Shown: piece by piece, positions 44,539-55,750 of the stretch
How the letters are laid out: every line of letters starts with the position of its first letter
Position numbering within the stretch: the stretch's first letter is position 1
DNA from: Mytilus galloprovincialis
Lineage: Eukaryota; Mollusca; Bivalvia; Mytilida; Mytilidae
Direction: 5' to 3'
Assembly (NCBI RefSeq): GCF_965363235.1
Contig: NC_134844.1
Coordinates: 20,008,646 to 20,072,645, forward strand
Length of the DNA: 64,000 nt
Translations under genes and position numbers: made by a program
Notes under the pieces: model-generated
Database searches by the model: none
What the model saw: only the letters and a program-made list of their open reading frames with translations
What the model was told of the DNA's origin: nothing

Positions 44539-45871
44539 TTTCCAAGCAAGTCAATACATGAAATAACAAAAAACTTTTGGGACAGAAGACACTGTTTAAA
44601 AAACGTGACCAAAGAAAAGAAAAGGAAATGTACTTGTTATCGACACTGGAGAAAAAATGGACTCTTCAGGTAAGAAGTTTTATTCTGCAATAACTTTTGT
44701 TTAATTGTTAATCTGTTTTTGAATAAAAGAATGTGTAAAGTATATTTTAGTGGGACAGCATCCCAACAAACAATAAATCTGAAGAGATATCAAGTGGTAA
44801 ATATTTTGCTTACTGAAAGTTAATACCAAATGTGCCATGCTATAAATTATCCTTCATCTGAAGAAGGTATGAATATATGCAACAGGAATTTTACAGAAAA
44901 AATCTGTCCTTTATTATGTCTATATGCTAGCCGCAAATTTTTCACTGCATTTGCATATCTAGTTAGGTTAGTACTTTTTCATCTTTTTAAAATTTTGTCT
45001 TGCAAAACAACACATTGCAGGGATGAAGTAAATGCAACAAGTTTTCATTTTATCCAGTTTTTTTTCATGTTTGCACATTCTCTTTCCCATACAATGTTTT
45101 GGTGAAGTTAAATAATAGTAGTTTGTACACATGTTGCCACTTGGAAATATAAATGATATGGAAAATAGCATTGTGAGCTCTCTCAAGCCTATGTGAGTTG
45201 TAGGATTTTAGAAATTTTCATCATTTGTTCATAAGTAGGAGGCCACTGACTGCCTAAGAGGGCGCCCGCTCCGGTCATGCTTCAGTGATTCCCTATATAA
45301 TCAACCAAATTTTTACCTGGCCCCACTTTAAATCCACCTTTGCTAAGACCAGTTAAATAATCAGCTTTGGTCAATTATGCATTGAAATTCTGTTAAAAAG
45401 GAAGGTGTTTGACTTTTTCTAGTTTAAAAATTAAGTGCTAAGAAACTATTTTTACAGGAATTAATAGTTCCCCTTTAAAATGGAAAGTATAATGAAAATT
45501 GCATTGTCAATCTCAATCCTATTGTTCAACTTCATGTTTGTTTTTATAATTTTTTTATCAAATTCAAAGGTTAGTTTGGCAAGCCAAAGTCATGGATGAG
45601 TTCAATAAATGTTGCAGATTAGCTTTTTTTGCAGGAGTTAAGCTGCTTTAGAAAACTGTATTTGTTACTTATTTCAAGTATAATAACTTGTTGATTTTGC
45701 GCATTTTTTTCATAAGTATGTTCAGTATATATTTGCCTTTCGTGAACTTTTAACTTTCAGTTACATTCAGTTCTTGTGAAATTCAACATCTCTTATATAA
45801 ACATCACAAATGTCTTTTTACTTAATCACCTTTTTTATGTTTACAGAAGAAATTGTCACACGGAAATGTAA
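44539..45871 (+). CDS. Possible last two exons of an unidentified + strand gene
   Basis: Exon 44,539-44,669 has acceptor tttttattaaag and donor tcag|gtaaga. Its single open frame reads FPSKSIHEITKNFWDRRHCL, KNVTKEKKRKCTCYRHWRKN and GLFR. It ends in phase 2 and joins exon 45,847-45,871 (acceptor tatgtttacag), giving RNCHTEM and stop. The peptide is strongly basic with a Cys-x-Cys. No family is recognised; upstream exons were not found. The segment between (44,670-45,846) is AT-rich intron-like sequence holding a degenerate GGATCC MITE remnant near 45,235-45,345. Splice sites are good, but this rests on 51 codons. Confidence 0.4.
45235..45345. mobile_element. Degenerate GGCGGATCC MITE remnant
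   Basis: Retains 'tcagtgattccctatataat' and 'caaccaaatttttacc'; the ends have decayed. Confidence 0.6.
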
Positions 45872-46271
45872 TGGGCAAATTAAAAAGGAGAAGTAACTCT
45901 TCTAGGAAGCAGTTCCAGTCATTTGTAGCAACAGGACTGTGACGAATAGAACTTTAATATAAACTGAATCAAAATATAGAATTTATCAAACTTGTGTCAG
46001 ATAATACTCTCATGCTTCTATTGGAGGACATCAATGATGAGAAGTAAAGGAAAAGACAATAAATGACAGCATATCAAATATCACAATGTATATTTAGTCA
46101 GTTAACACATTAATTCATCTACATACATTACAGCATTTCATTTTAACCATGTGTAAATTTTGTCTATTCAAGCTTAACAAAATGCTTTGAAATTAAAATA
46201 TTAAATATTTTAGGCAGACATGTTTTTGTAATTTTCATTTATTTTTTCAAACTTTTCAAGTTATTACATTC

Positions 46272-46345
46272 TTCAGTGGCGGATCCAGCCAAAAGCCCAT
46301 TTTTCAAAGGGGTTTCCTAACCAAGGATAAAGGAGGGGTTCCAAT
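46272..46345. mobile_element. GGCGGATCC MITE end fragment
   Basis: Starts CAGTGGCGGATCCAG with 'caaaggggtttcctaacc' behind it, then loses similarity; the other end is absent or a different subfamily. Confidence 0.5.
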
Positions 46346-46439
46346 CATGTCTTTCATTTATAAATTGTTAATTTCCACTTCAAAACTAAAAAAAATAAGC
46401 CAAAGATAAAAAATCAGTCATAAAAAAAATATAATTTTG

Positions 46440-46672
46440 AAATTCATGTAAAACGCATGTAAAACATGTATTTTACATGAGTTTGTATTTACACATGTTT
46501 TACACATGTGAAATATTTCATGCGTTTTGTAACGCATATTTAATATATGTTTTTGCACGCCTGTTATACGCATGTTGTAAAAAACATGCATTAAACGCAC
46601 AAAAAACATACGTTTTACACACGTTTTCTTTACCATGCGTGGAACATGCGTGGCACTTTTTGCTGTGTATAA
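46440..46672. mobile_element. Palindrome-rich ACATGCGTTTTAC element, reversed copy
   Basis: Alternating 'gtaaaacgcatgt' and 'acatgcgttt' words, ending 'gcgtggcactttttgctgtg'. This is the reverse of the start of the 33,333 copy. The overlapping frames on both strands are repeat by-products. Confidence 0.75.
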
Positions 46673-46784
46673 CCTTACATTGAACCATCAAGACAACTTT
46701 GCTTTTAACCAATTTAAGAATAGTTTTTAGAAAAGAGAATAATAAACTTTCCATCTAAAACTTTCTTAATGTTTTGGTGCAGTA

Positions 46785-47060
46785 TTTTAAACGATGAGTT
46801 GATATAGCGAATGTCCAGTAATTATTGTTGATTCTTGTAATATTTTTTCTTGCATCTCTTAAGTAATATTTGACAGTTATTGCATCACATGTATGTGCTT
46901 GAATGCAGCTTCATATAATTTTCAAGTAACTATACTGATGTTTATTACAAGAGTAGTCATCAATAATCATCATAGAAACACAGCAAACAGCAAAACAAGT
47001 TTTGATTAACTATATTAATGTTTGTATATGCATAAACTAATTGTTCAAAAGCCGTAAAGA
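46785..47060. repeat. ~280-bp repeat shared with 12,840-13,145
   Basis: Same order of phrases as the 12.8-kb copy ('gaatgtccagtaattattgt', 'tgcttgaatgcagcttcata', 'tatgcataaactaattgttc'). Confidence 0.7.
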
Positions 47061-48065
47061 GTTAAAGACAAAAAGTTTAACGAGATAATATTGGCAACAT
47101 GGAAGCTAAGCAGCAGAAGAGGTCAAAGTCAAACGAAATATTCTACTAAGTTCTACATATATTTTTTTAGAAAAAATAAATATTAGTAATATTTTGATAT
47201 GACATAAAACAAGAGGCTGTCAATATTAAAAGGCAATATATCACCTGTCAGTAGTGAAAACATGTCTTCATGTCCGAAAAACAACATATCAAAATACTCA
47301 TAGAATAGGATCAAGCGTGTCAAAGTTAACACTCAGAATGTCCACTCAATCAACGGTCATAACCATAGAAGTAAAAACTGTCAAAATCGAACTTGTCTTC
47401 CACTTTGTCAGAATGTCAGTAACTAGCAATTTCCGGCTGGACGGTTCTTAATTTATTTCACGGAAACTCCTGAAAGCAGTTCCCTCCCACGCCGGTCGAA
47501 CTACCCCAGATCTATTAACGGTTTTACATTGCGAATAACAAGGTTAAACTGTGTTTACATGATTACAATGTCTAGTTTTCGAGAAGGGCGCTTACTGAGT
47601 GAAAGGATGAGTCGCTTACATATGTTACTTTTTCAAGTTTCATGATATATTGGACGAGTGATTAAGAAATATACGACAACGTTGTTGATAAATCACAAGT
47701 ATCTGACTGAACTAATCAGGTGTCGAGTTCTCCACAGTTATTAATGCATCAGATATTTCTCAAATATGTTCATCTCTATGAAATACCATCGTAACAAAAT
47801 TTTTGTTATTCAAAAAATATTAAAAGGGTGCAAGAAACCAGCGAGAATTTCATGGAATCATGCCAGTTCAATAATTAATGTGCCTGGCTCTTTTTTTAAC
47901 AAATGGAACTTCGAATATGCGTATCTTATGAGTGTTATATCTGCCTATCTTATAAACAAAACAGAAAGAGTGGAAAACTAAACTATCTATTTATTTCAAT
48001 GAAAAAAGCAAAAACTACACAAAACTAGATTATGTGGCACTTTCAGTATAGTTTCTTTGCATGTT
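47061..48065. other. No gene seen; 3' flank of the TRIM gene
   Basis: Frames of 65 and 71 residues here show no recognisable domain. The part next to 48,065 is probably the TRIM gene's 3' flank. Confidence 0.4.
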
Positions 48066-49574
48066 TTAATGCACATTTTGATTATTGAACCGTCTCTTTT
48101 CTCTCTTTCCACTTTTCCGTTCTGGTTTTTTGTCTGGTCTTGAATTCGGTTTGACTGAATGTTCGGTTAAATTTGTTATGTCGTCTTCTAAAGTATCAGT
48201 TTTGCTATCCACGTCTGCAATTGCTGATTCCATTATGAAAGCATCTGCTTCAATTGCTTCAGTTGATTCATAATCAATACAGCTCGGATTTATGCCTACC
48301 TTTAAATTATATTCCGTGTCTCTATTTTCAGATCTGTTTTGCAAAGACCCCTTTGTATCGAACCGCTCGGCAAGTATATCCAGTTTTTTCATGATTTCTG
48401 TCTTTGAAAGATCTTTCCACCCTTTAGATTGCTTTCGATTCAGAATTTCAAACGGAATTTGTTTGTTCTTAACAAAGTTCATCAGTGACTGGTCTTGCAC
48501 GAGTTCAAACATGTTGTTATCTGTTTCATCAGTAGCCGTCTTCTCGAACATTTTTTGCTGAGTGTGTAGCGTTTTCTTGATTTTTTGCAGAGTGAGAAAT
48601 ACTTTTTTAGCATTTCCTTGGTCTTTCACGTTGATAAGGAAGCTTTCGTTTTGCACAATACTTTCATTTAATCCAGAAAATATGTCTATTTGTTCTTGTA
48701 TTGGTTTAACTTTAGACAAAAATGTTCTAGAAACGTCGGCTTTTATTTCAGACTTCATTTTCTCTAGCTTGTCAATAGCTTCTTTGATGTAGCGATCAGA
48801 TTCTGAAATTATTCTTTCTTTTTCAGCACTTATTTTTTCTATCTGTTTCTCTTTCTTTTTTATCAATTTTGTCATTACTCTATTTAAACAATTAAGATCT
48901 TTGATCACTGCCTCATCGATTTTATCTTCTACAAACATCTCAACAACTTTCTCTACAGTTTTGATATTTACACAATGGCGGTGATTCTCTGCCAAACATA
49001 TTATGCAACACATTTCAGAATGGTCTAAACAAAACACTTCGTAAAACTTATCCGTATGTTCATCACAAGGTTCATTTATTTTATAGTCGGGTAGTTCGGG
49101 AAGTTTTTGCCCTTCGGAAATTATCATGACTTTGTGTGTTCCAGAATCTTTCAGACGGTTGTGGAAACTTTTCAGACATGCACTACATAGCAACTCTTGA
49201 CAGTGCTGACACCAATTCGTTGCTTTCACATCATCTCCAATACGTGTACAAGGATCACAGTTGTAGGTGATTTCTTCATCCGTATTCGAATCCATCATCG
49301 AAGAATAGATACGATAATTGAAAGGTAATTGACTTGCAAAATTTCCGACTGACTTAGAATCTGGAACAGTGACAGACACTCTGCATACTGGACATACAAA
49401 AGCAGTTTTATTGTTAATTTTTTTTGCCGTAGTTTCAATATAAGTTTGCAAACACGCTTCACAATATGTGTGCGAACATGGCAAATACCTTGGTTTCTTA
49501 AACTCTTCTAAACATATTGAACAATCAAATATTGTAGCTGTTTTCCTAGACATGTCTGAGCACTGCTTGCACAA
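48066..49574 (-). CDS. TRIM-like RING/B-box/coiled-coil protein, intronless
   Basis: A single uninterrupted 502-residue frame. RING finger: Cys 18, 21, 33, His 35, Cys 38, 41, 61, 64 (C3HC4), typical of E3 ubiquitin ligases. B-box 1: from Cys 106/109 through His 147. B-box 2: from Cys 170/His 173 through about His 200. A coiled coil with repeated Lys/Glu heptads runs roughly 205-345. The last 150 residues are polar with no NHL or B30.2/SPRY domain, ending in a basic tail (RPDKKPERKSGKREKRR). Translation may start at Met 1 or at Met 8 (MSRKTATIFDC); both precede the RING. Expected role: ubiquitin ligase or scaffold, often in innate immunity in bivalves, where such genes are greatly expanded. 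Target unknown. No introns are visible. A decayed duplicate lies at 16,244-30,480 with shared upstream sequence. Confidence 0.9.
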   Translation of the reverse strand: MCKQCSDMSRKTATIFDCSICLEEFKKPRYLPCSHTYCEACLQTYIETTAKKINNKTAFVCPVCRVSVTVPDSKSVGNFASQLPFNYRIYSSMMDSNTDEEITYNCDPCTRIGDDVKATNWCQHCQELLCSACLKSFHNRLKDSGTHKVMIISEGQKLPELPDYKINEPCDEHTDKFYEVFCLDHSEMCCIICLAENHRHCVNIKTVEKVVEMFVEDKIDEAVIKDLNCLNRVMTKLIKKKEKQIEKISAEKERIISESDRYIKEAIDKLEKMKSEIKADVSRTFLSKVKPIQEQIDIFSGLNESIVQNESFLINVKDQGNAKKVFLTLQKIKKTLHTQQKMFEKTATDETDNNMFELVQDQSLMNFVKNKQIPFEILNRKQSKGWKDLSKTEIMKKLDILAERFDTKGSLQNRSENRDTEYNLKVGINPSCIDYESTEAIEADAFIMESAIADVDSKTDTLEDDITNLTEHSVKPNSRPDKKPERKSGKREKRRFNNQNVH

Positions 49575-49690
49575 TCGCCATTACCGAAGTACTTTACTTT
49601 CGCTTTTACAAAATAACTCAAGGGAGATTATTCAAATATTTATTTGTACACGTATTGATTAAAACTCATCAGCTGTTTGTTGTGGAAAAT
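49575..49690 (-). promoter_or_regulatory. Upstream region of the TRIM gene, conserved with the pseudogene
   Basis: About 100 bases upstream of the start share 'cgaagtacttt', 'aagggagattatt' and 'tgattaaaa' with 30,500-30,590. This marks the extent of the duplication and possibly promoter elements. No TATA box is certain. Confidence 0.5.
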
Positions 49691-49800
49691 ATATGGCAAG
49701 CTGTTTTACTAGTACTTTTATTTTCACTTCAAGATTTAACTCATATAATAGATAAGATATCTATATAAGATCATATAACTGTGATCTTGGTTTTATAAGT
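49690..49800. mobile_element. Fragment of the ATGGCAAGC foldback family
   Basis: 'atatggcaagctgttttact' and 'cacttcaagat', then 'ataagatatctata' and 'cttataaaactga', resemble the end and interior of the 1,000-bp element at 62,020. No second terminal repeat is present. Confidence 0.6.
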
Positions 49801-49814
49801 TATCTTATAAAACT

Positions 49815-50450
49815 GAGAATGGAAATGGGAAATGTGTCAAAGTGAAACAGACAACAACCCGACCAAAGAGCGGAAAACAGCCGAAGGCCAACAATGGGTC
49901 TTCAATACAGCGAGAAAATCCACGCACACGGAGTCGTGTTTCAGCTGTCCCCTAAACAAAAATGTGTACTAGTTCATTGATAATGGACGTCATACTTAAC
50001 TCCGAAATATATAAAAAAAACAACTTAAAGGCTAAAACCATACAAGACTAACAAAGGCTAGAGGCTCCTGACTTGGGACAGGCACAAAAATGCGACGGTT
50101 TTTTTTAGATCTCAACCCTCTCCCTATAACTCTAGCCAATGTTGAAAAAATAAACACACTGCATTACGCACAGTTAAACTTAGTTTCAAGGAGTCCGAGT
50201 CCGATGTCAGAATAGGTATACAAAATTAAGAAACTAAACAAAATGACAATGATACATAAGTTAACAAAGGACTATACTTATACTATTGCAGTAACTGACA
50301 TGCCAGCACCAGACCTCAATTAAACTGATTGAAAGATTATGTCTTCATAATTTAAATATCAAGCATAATCCCTCCCGCTAAGGGTTTAGTATCATACCAT
50401 CATAAAATATATGAGAAAAACATAACCCGTATCATGCCAACAACTAGTTT
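49815..50450 (+). repeat. Dispersed repeat family B, longest copy
   Basis: 'gagaatggaaatgggaaatg', 'caacaacccgaccaaagagc', 'ccgaaggccaacaatgggtc', 'gctcctgacttgggacaggc' and 'ctctagccaatgttg' in order. The 'gcctcctgacttgggacaggc' part is shared with family A, so the two families may be related. Non-coding. Confidence 0.75.
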
Positions 50451-52148
50451 TTAGAATAAATGTGTTTGTTTCCGATGCAAAGATCCTATAAGTGAATCAA
50501 TATTAGAGCCAAAATTTGTTATCTTTTGAGGTTAATGCCGACATTTTTGTGGTTTGTAAAGAATATGGCCATAAAAGATTGGATGTGAAATACCTGAACG
50601 TATAAATAAGATGTCTGCATGCATGTTGATTTTTATATACGAATGATGTCCTTGTATCAATGATTCAATTTAGTTAATGTTTGACTAGTTTGTGATATCG
50701 AAACCCCTGGTGTAAATATTTTTCAGTAATACATAGATTTTTTTTGCTAGAATTGAATAATCACTTTTATATAAATCGTACGGGGACAAACTCGTCCAAA
50801 GTACTTTTTGACGTCCCCCCCTCGGCATTTTGACCAGCCTCCCTCCCAGATCATAAAAAAATGATAGGTCCCTTATAAAATCCCCAGACTCACGCGTAAG
50901 ATAATACACTACCTACGTACACATCAAATCATATCTTCCGACGTATTGTACATTCTTCTGATGTCGAATTATATTACATACTATTGTTTCTGTCAATAGA
51001 AATAGCTGTAAAAAAACAAAGAGATGTATTCGAATTTAAAAAAAAACTGTTATTTCCAATAATTCCGTCCCATAATAAAATGCGATAAAACACTTGTTTT
51101 TTTTTAATTATTATTATTACAAATAAAAGAGATATATGCAATTAATATCATTGCGACAGCAACCTAACGGTACAAAAAATATATATAAAACTCAACTGAA
51201 TAGAAAAATAGACAAGACAACATGTCAAACACCAAAAATCGAATCTAAAATATTGAGAATTTATCCGAGACTATATTAAAGATCTGATATGAGCACCAAA
51301 TTCTCTTATTGGCAACAGGTACTTGAGGACAGGACTATTTTGATTTGCCCTACCCCTTTTTACCTTTTAATTTTAAATATTTTCAAGTTTTCTTTGTTAG
51401 TCTTACATAGATAATATACTAGAAATCACTATGGATATGTGTTTACTATATTAACTATATCAATTGCTAGTGTTAAAACTGTCCAAAGGGAGCACTGATA
51501 ATATACATACTTAAAATTGAGAATGGAAATAGGGAATATGTCAGAGACAAAAACCCGATCAAACAGCCGAAGGCCACTTGCATGCATATACTAGAAAAAA
51601 ATTAGTTGCAACTGTATTGACCAAAAGCAATAACTAATATGAAATCCTTTTTTTTTTTTTTTAATAAATATCTTTTAATAAATGTAGGCATGAGATTGCT
51701 GACATTGTTTTTCCTCAAATATTTCTTTTTACAAGCGGTGTAGTCTTGGCGGCCTGTTAAAAAAACCTAGTAGTTTGTATGCACTCTTCCAAGCTCTTAC
51801 TTATATGAGCCTTTGTTATAAACATAAAAAAAATTGACAATAAATGTAGGTACGAGGGTGCTTACAATGTAATGTTCAATATAAAGTTAATTCAAAGAGA
51901 CATGACGGCGTTGATTTTTGAACTCACCAAAGATGTTGCAGATATAAATTAAGCCTATGATATAAATTTGATAAAAATCCTACCAGAAATGTAGGTGTGA
52001 CAGCTTTACAATGCAATTTTCTATATAATTAATATTTCCATGATGCAGAACTCTTTTGGAAAAAATGATCGGCACTAGTTTTGGAACTATTCAAGACATT
52101 GCTCATACTAACCTTTGATATAGATTTCATAAATATTTTTTAACATTC
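50451..52148. other. No gene seen; family B fragment at 51,515-51,575
   Basis: AT-rich. 51,515-51,575 carries 'gagaatggaaatagggaata' and 'cccgatcaaacagccgaagg'. The 74-residue antisense frame at 50,685-50,909 has no recognisable domain. Confidence 0.5.
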
Positions 52149-52251
52149 ACAGGCACTTGTTTCAGAAAAAAAATTAATCCTATATACCTTAATATAACAC
52201 GTGTTATATTAAGGTATATAGGGGAAACAATTCTGAGACAAGTGCCTGTGG
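52149..52251. repeat. Foldback with a perfect 44-bp palindrome
   Basis: 52,179-52,222 is a perfect palindrome centred on aacacgtgtt (half: cctatataccttaatataac + ac). It is flanked by longer imperfect arms 'cacaggcacttgtttcagaa' and 'ttctgagacaagtgcctgtg'. The whole would fold into one hairpin. Probably a tiny MITE. No coding. Confidence 0.8.
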
Positions 52252-53113
52252 AAACATTGTATACTTAAGAGCGCATGAAATAAAATTTTGAATAGAATTT
52301 ACATTTCCAAGGAACATTACTCTTAAAAATAACCAATGCTGAAAACTCTGGCAATAATTGTACAAGGCCGGGCGAACGCCAGGTATTTCTAGGACTCTCC
52401 GTGTGGGGACAGTACAATTTGTTAACTATCAATTTCTAGTTTACTATCCACAGCGGAATAACTATAAATCCTTGAAAAACAAAATTGAGTTTACACCAAG
52501 AAGGTTTTCGATAAATTCGTCTTGGCTTGTGTAATGGTTAAAGCATGCACAATCTTACAACCCTCACACCCTCTACTTTTTTCAGTATAGATAAGTTATA
52601 TTTATGTTGTTTATATTATATGGTGTATGCTCACGTTCAATTTGTATTGTTATATATATTGTATTGTGGAGAAGACTTTATAAGTATGTTTTACTTGTGT
52701 CTGATCCTTTTTCGCTTTGAGCAAATAAAATATGTTTAAACTAAACCCGAAACATTAATAAGACGTCCCTTTAAAGATACATATATAAAGATGGCTATAT
52801 TTTTTAATATCTTATTTTGAAAGAGGAATAATAAATATCATGAAATTTGATTTAATCAAAAAAATCAATATAGCAAAAAGTTTAAAACAAGCCTTGAAAT
52901 ATAAACGTTTGTTTACTTAACATACTAAAGAAAAATACATTCTCCTTCTAAACATTCCAAAATTATGACATCTTAATTGCACATCGTTTGAGAACGCAAG
53001 GTAAACAGTTGATCATTCTGTTATATTTAGTATCTCCCTACTACATTTGGATCTGACTTTCTGATAATAATTCTCTCATCTTCTACCACTAATTAAACAA
53101 AAAGCAAACGTGC
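52252..53113. other. No gene; upstream flank of the small heat shock protein gene
   Basis: AT-rich. A TATA-like word (ttatatttag) lies at about 53,021-53,030. I could not make out a convincing heat shock element (alternating GAA and TTC blocks); 'ttctccttctaaacattcc' near 52,940 has TTC-type blocks only. The 64-residue frame at 52,545-52,739 is not recognised. Confidence 0.4.
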
Positions 53114-53182
53114 GTGTTTGTGAAACACTTGCAGAAATCACGTTCAACAAACTGGATGCAGAAAGCAGACGATAGTTTCGAA

Positions 53183-53701
53183 ATGTCCAGCCGTATTGTT
53201 CCAGTTAAGCGTTATGATTGGAATTTTTTCGACAAGCAAATGGACATGTTTCCATCTTTCAAAAATGATTTCGACAAAGATTTTTTCAAGGATGCCAAGC
53301 ATTCAAGTATGGATGAAGAAATAGCAAGGATGAAACGGGAGATGTTCAGCCTGACAACACCAGAGTCAAGTTTGAAAGTTGATCAACCTTTTGTTCAGGA
53401 TTTTACTGGAGATAAGAAAATGGCTCTACGGTTTGATTGCAGTCAGTTTAATCCTGAGGAAATTCAAGTAAAAACAATGGACAAACAATTAACTGTACAT
53501 GCCAAACATGAAGAAGTATCACCGGGAAGGAAAGTGTACAGAGAATTCACCAAGTCCTACACTTTACCACAGGATGTTGACCCTTTGTCATTGAAGTCCA
53601 GCTTGACCAACGACGGATTTTTACAAGTTGAAGCTCCTGCACCTAAAACATGTGTCGCAAGGAAGGAAATATTTATTCCAATTGAGAAAATGCTTAAGTA
53701 A
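53183..53701 (+). CDS. Small heat shock protein (alpha-crystallin/HSP20 family), intronless
   Basis: ATP-independent cytosolic chaperone that binds unfolding proteins in large oligomers. The frame is open from 53,114 (195 residues). I prefer the Met at 53,183 (MSSRIVPVKRYDW, 172 residues) because short N-termini of this kind with a WDxF-like motif (YDWNFFDK) are usual. The alpha-crystallin domain spans residues 102-175 of the long form: ALRFDCSQFNPEEIQVKT, then GRKVYREFTKSYTLP with the conserved Arg 143, and DGFLQVEAP. An IxI-type C-terminal motif (IFIPIEK) follows. The acidic stretch SMDEEIARMKREMF precedes the domain. No introns are visible. AATAAA is at 54,054-54,059, about 350 bases after the stop. 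Stress-induced expression is typical of the family but is not shown here by clear promoter elements. Confidence 0.9.
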   Translation: MSSRIVPVKRYDWNFFDKQMDMFPSFKNDFDKDFFKDAKHSSMDEEIARMKREMFSLTTPESSLKVDQPFVQDFTGDKKMALRFDCSQFNPEEIQVKTMDKQLTVHAKHEEVSPGRKVYREFTKSYTLPQDVDPLSLKSSLTNDGFLQVEAPAPKTCVARKEIFIPIEKMLK

Positions 53702-54053
53702 ATAATTCGAACTAAATAAGCCAGCAAAATGCCAATTATATATAACATGCTGTGTTGGAAACCATCAGTGAGAAATTATTTTGACATCAGGCATTACTAT
53801 TTTGTACAATATCAGAGAATTTCTTTTGACCGATTCTATGATGAATTGACATCTATGTACACTTTCAGAGACTTTGGATAGTGCGCAAAATTTGACAATT
53901 AATTCAGTATTTTTTGCAGTTTTTAACTATTTTAACAATTTTACATATATGGTTTCGTACTAGCTTTGCATATGTTGTTGTGCATGTTTTGGACTAGCAT
54001 TCCTGGATCGGTTTCCGTGACAAGACAATTATTTGAATTCAGTTGTATATGAA

Positions 54054-54059
54054 AATAAA
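54054..54059 (+). terminator. Polyadenylation signal of the small heat shock protein gene
   Basis: AATAAA in 'tatgaaaataaaaaggta', about 353 bases after the stop codon. The only clear signal in the immediate 3' flank. Confidence 0.5.
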
Positions 54060-54279
54060 AAGGTATAAGCAATTATTCGTAAGTAATCTTTTAAATGAAA
54101 AAGAAAAATACAATGTGACACCACCACGGTGACCACTAAATGTGTTGTTCAGTGAAATTTATTAAAATAATTTGAAGCGTTAATGTTTGCCAAAATTTTC
54201 CATATTTGAAAGATGTAATACCAGTATTGCCTATTCAATACAATTTAAAACACATACACATATAAATATAAAAAAAAAG

Positions 54280-54470
54280 AAGATGTGGTATGATTGCCAA
54301 TGAAACAACTCTCCACAAGAGACCAAAATGACACAGAAATTATCAACCCTAGGTCACTGTATGGCCTTCAACAATGAGCAAAGCCCATATCGCATAGTCA
54401 GCTATAAAAGGCCCCGAAATGACAATGTAAAAAATAATTCAAACGAGAAAACTAACGGCCTTATTTATGT
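54280..54470 (+). repeat. Family A copy
   Basis: 'gatgtggtatgattgccaat', 'caactctccacaagagacca', 'caacaatgagcaaagcccat' and 'gtcagctataaaaggccccg' in order. A reversed end fragment ('gtctcattggcaatcatacc') lies at 54,707-54,727. The 61-residue frame is not a gene. Confidence 0.85.
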
Positions 54471-54840
54471 ATACATCAAAGTATTATCTATATTGCGTCG
54501 CCGTGTCGGTTGACAATATAACAGTAGTAAACGATTTTACAATCTCTAAGTGGAGTAGCTTGTTAGTACCTCCCCCCCCCCCCCAAAAAAAAAAAAAAAT
54601 TAATTCGTTATAACTTTTACCAATCTTGAAAACAGTTTATTCCATTTCCTCATTATTATATATGATGGTGAAATGGTCCACTTCATTTGAACATTGGGGG
54701 ATAATTGTCTCATTGGCAATCATACCATATCTCCTCATTTTTATATGGGATGAAAATTCTAACCAAAAACCAAATATATTGAGATTTTCGCAACATTTAG
54801 CAGATCTACAAACTAGCAACAGTACAATGTAGTAAACAGT

Positions 54841-55597
54841 ACAATGTAGTAAACAGTACTTAATGACTCACTGTCCAGTGTAAGCGGGATATTTACTTTC
54901 ATGGGTTAAGTATATAAAGGGCTTACGATACAGTTTCGATCCCATAATGATTTTTTTTACGAAAATCTGCATGAACATGGAGGTGCAACCTTACATCAAA
55001 GTCAAAAGCAACATCTCATAGCCCTTCGTTGCTAGTATCGTATTATACACATATAAATATACGAAAAGAAATTAGCAAATGCTCAAATTTTCACGACTAT
55101 TTAAGACTTTTGTAATTGATACGAAACCAATCATATTTGAAGACAGTGCTAAAATACAAATATATACTAAAACATTTTTTAAATTCATGGTTAAAAAATT
55201 AAGAATTTAGTCCAGGCTGCTACAAAACAATTAATCATTAAGCCCGAAGTTACAGGTTTTCGTCAGATAGGTTTGGCATATATTTAGGTTTCTATATAGA
55301 AAACCATTACATGTTGAATACATAAGCAGATTTAGAGTGGAGCAGGATACCCGGCCCCTAAAAGAGCTAAATATTAGTGCCACATCTAATGCTGTCTTTC
55401 CGTTGTCTCCCTTTTGAAAATCCTGGATCTGCACCAGCAATTTATTTTTTATAGATAGTACAAACGAATGTTTCTCTATAATAATCCCATTTAGTGCAGT
55501 ATAGGGCTAACGTTTTCGTTTTCAAATATATTGAACATTTCATAAATTATTGGTTGAATTAAAATGTCATGTTGAAAGTTATTCAAGGAATGATTGT
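54841..55597. other. No gene seen
   Basis: AT-rich. 'gtttcgatcccataatga' near 54,932 resembles 'gttttgatcccgtattta' near 60,957, a possible short shared repeat. Confidence 0.4.
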
Positions 55598-55684
55598 AAT
55601 ATTTTTTCTGTCTATGCCGAAATAACATAAAAAATGTGGCGCACACACATTTTTATGTTATTTCGAATAAACAGAAAAAATATT
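55598..55684. repeat. 87-bp hairpin repeat
   Basis: 'aatattttttctgtctatgc' and 'cgaaataacataaaaaatgt' on the left pair with 'acatttttatgttatttcga' and 'ataaacagaaaaaatatt' on the right around a small GC-rich loop (ggcgcaca). Confidence 0.8.
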
Positions 55685-55750
55685 AGTTATTTCTTATAAT
55701 TTAATTCTAAATTCCATTTTAAACTGTAGAAAACCATAAAGAAAAAAACG

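Noticed and set aside
52900-53110. Heat shock element upstream of the small heat shock protein
   Set aside because: Only TTC blocks in one orientation were seen, without the alternating GAA blocks needed for a convincing site.
53557-53748. 63-residue antisense frame in the heat shock protein gene
   Set aside because: Antisense shadow of the alpha-crystallin domain.
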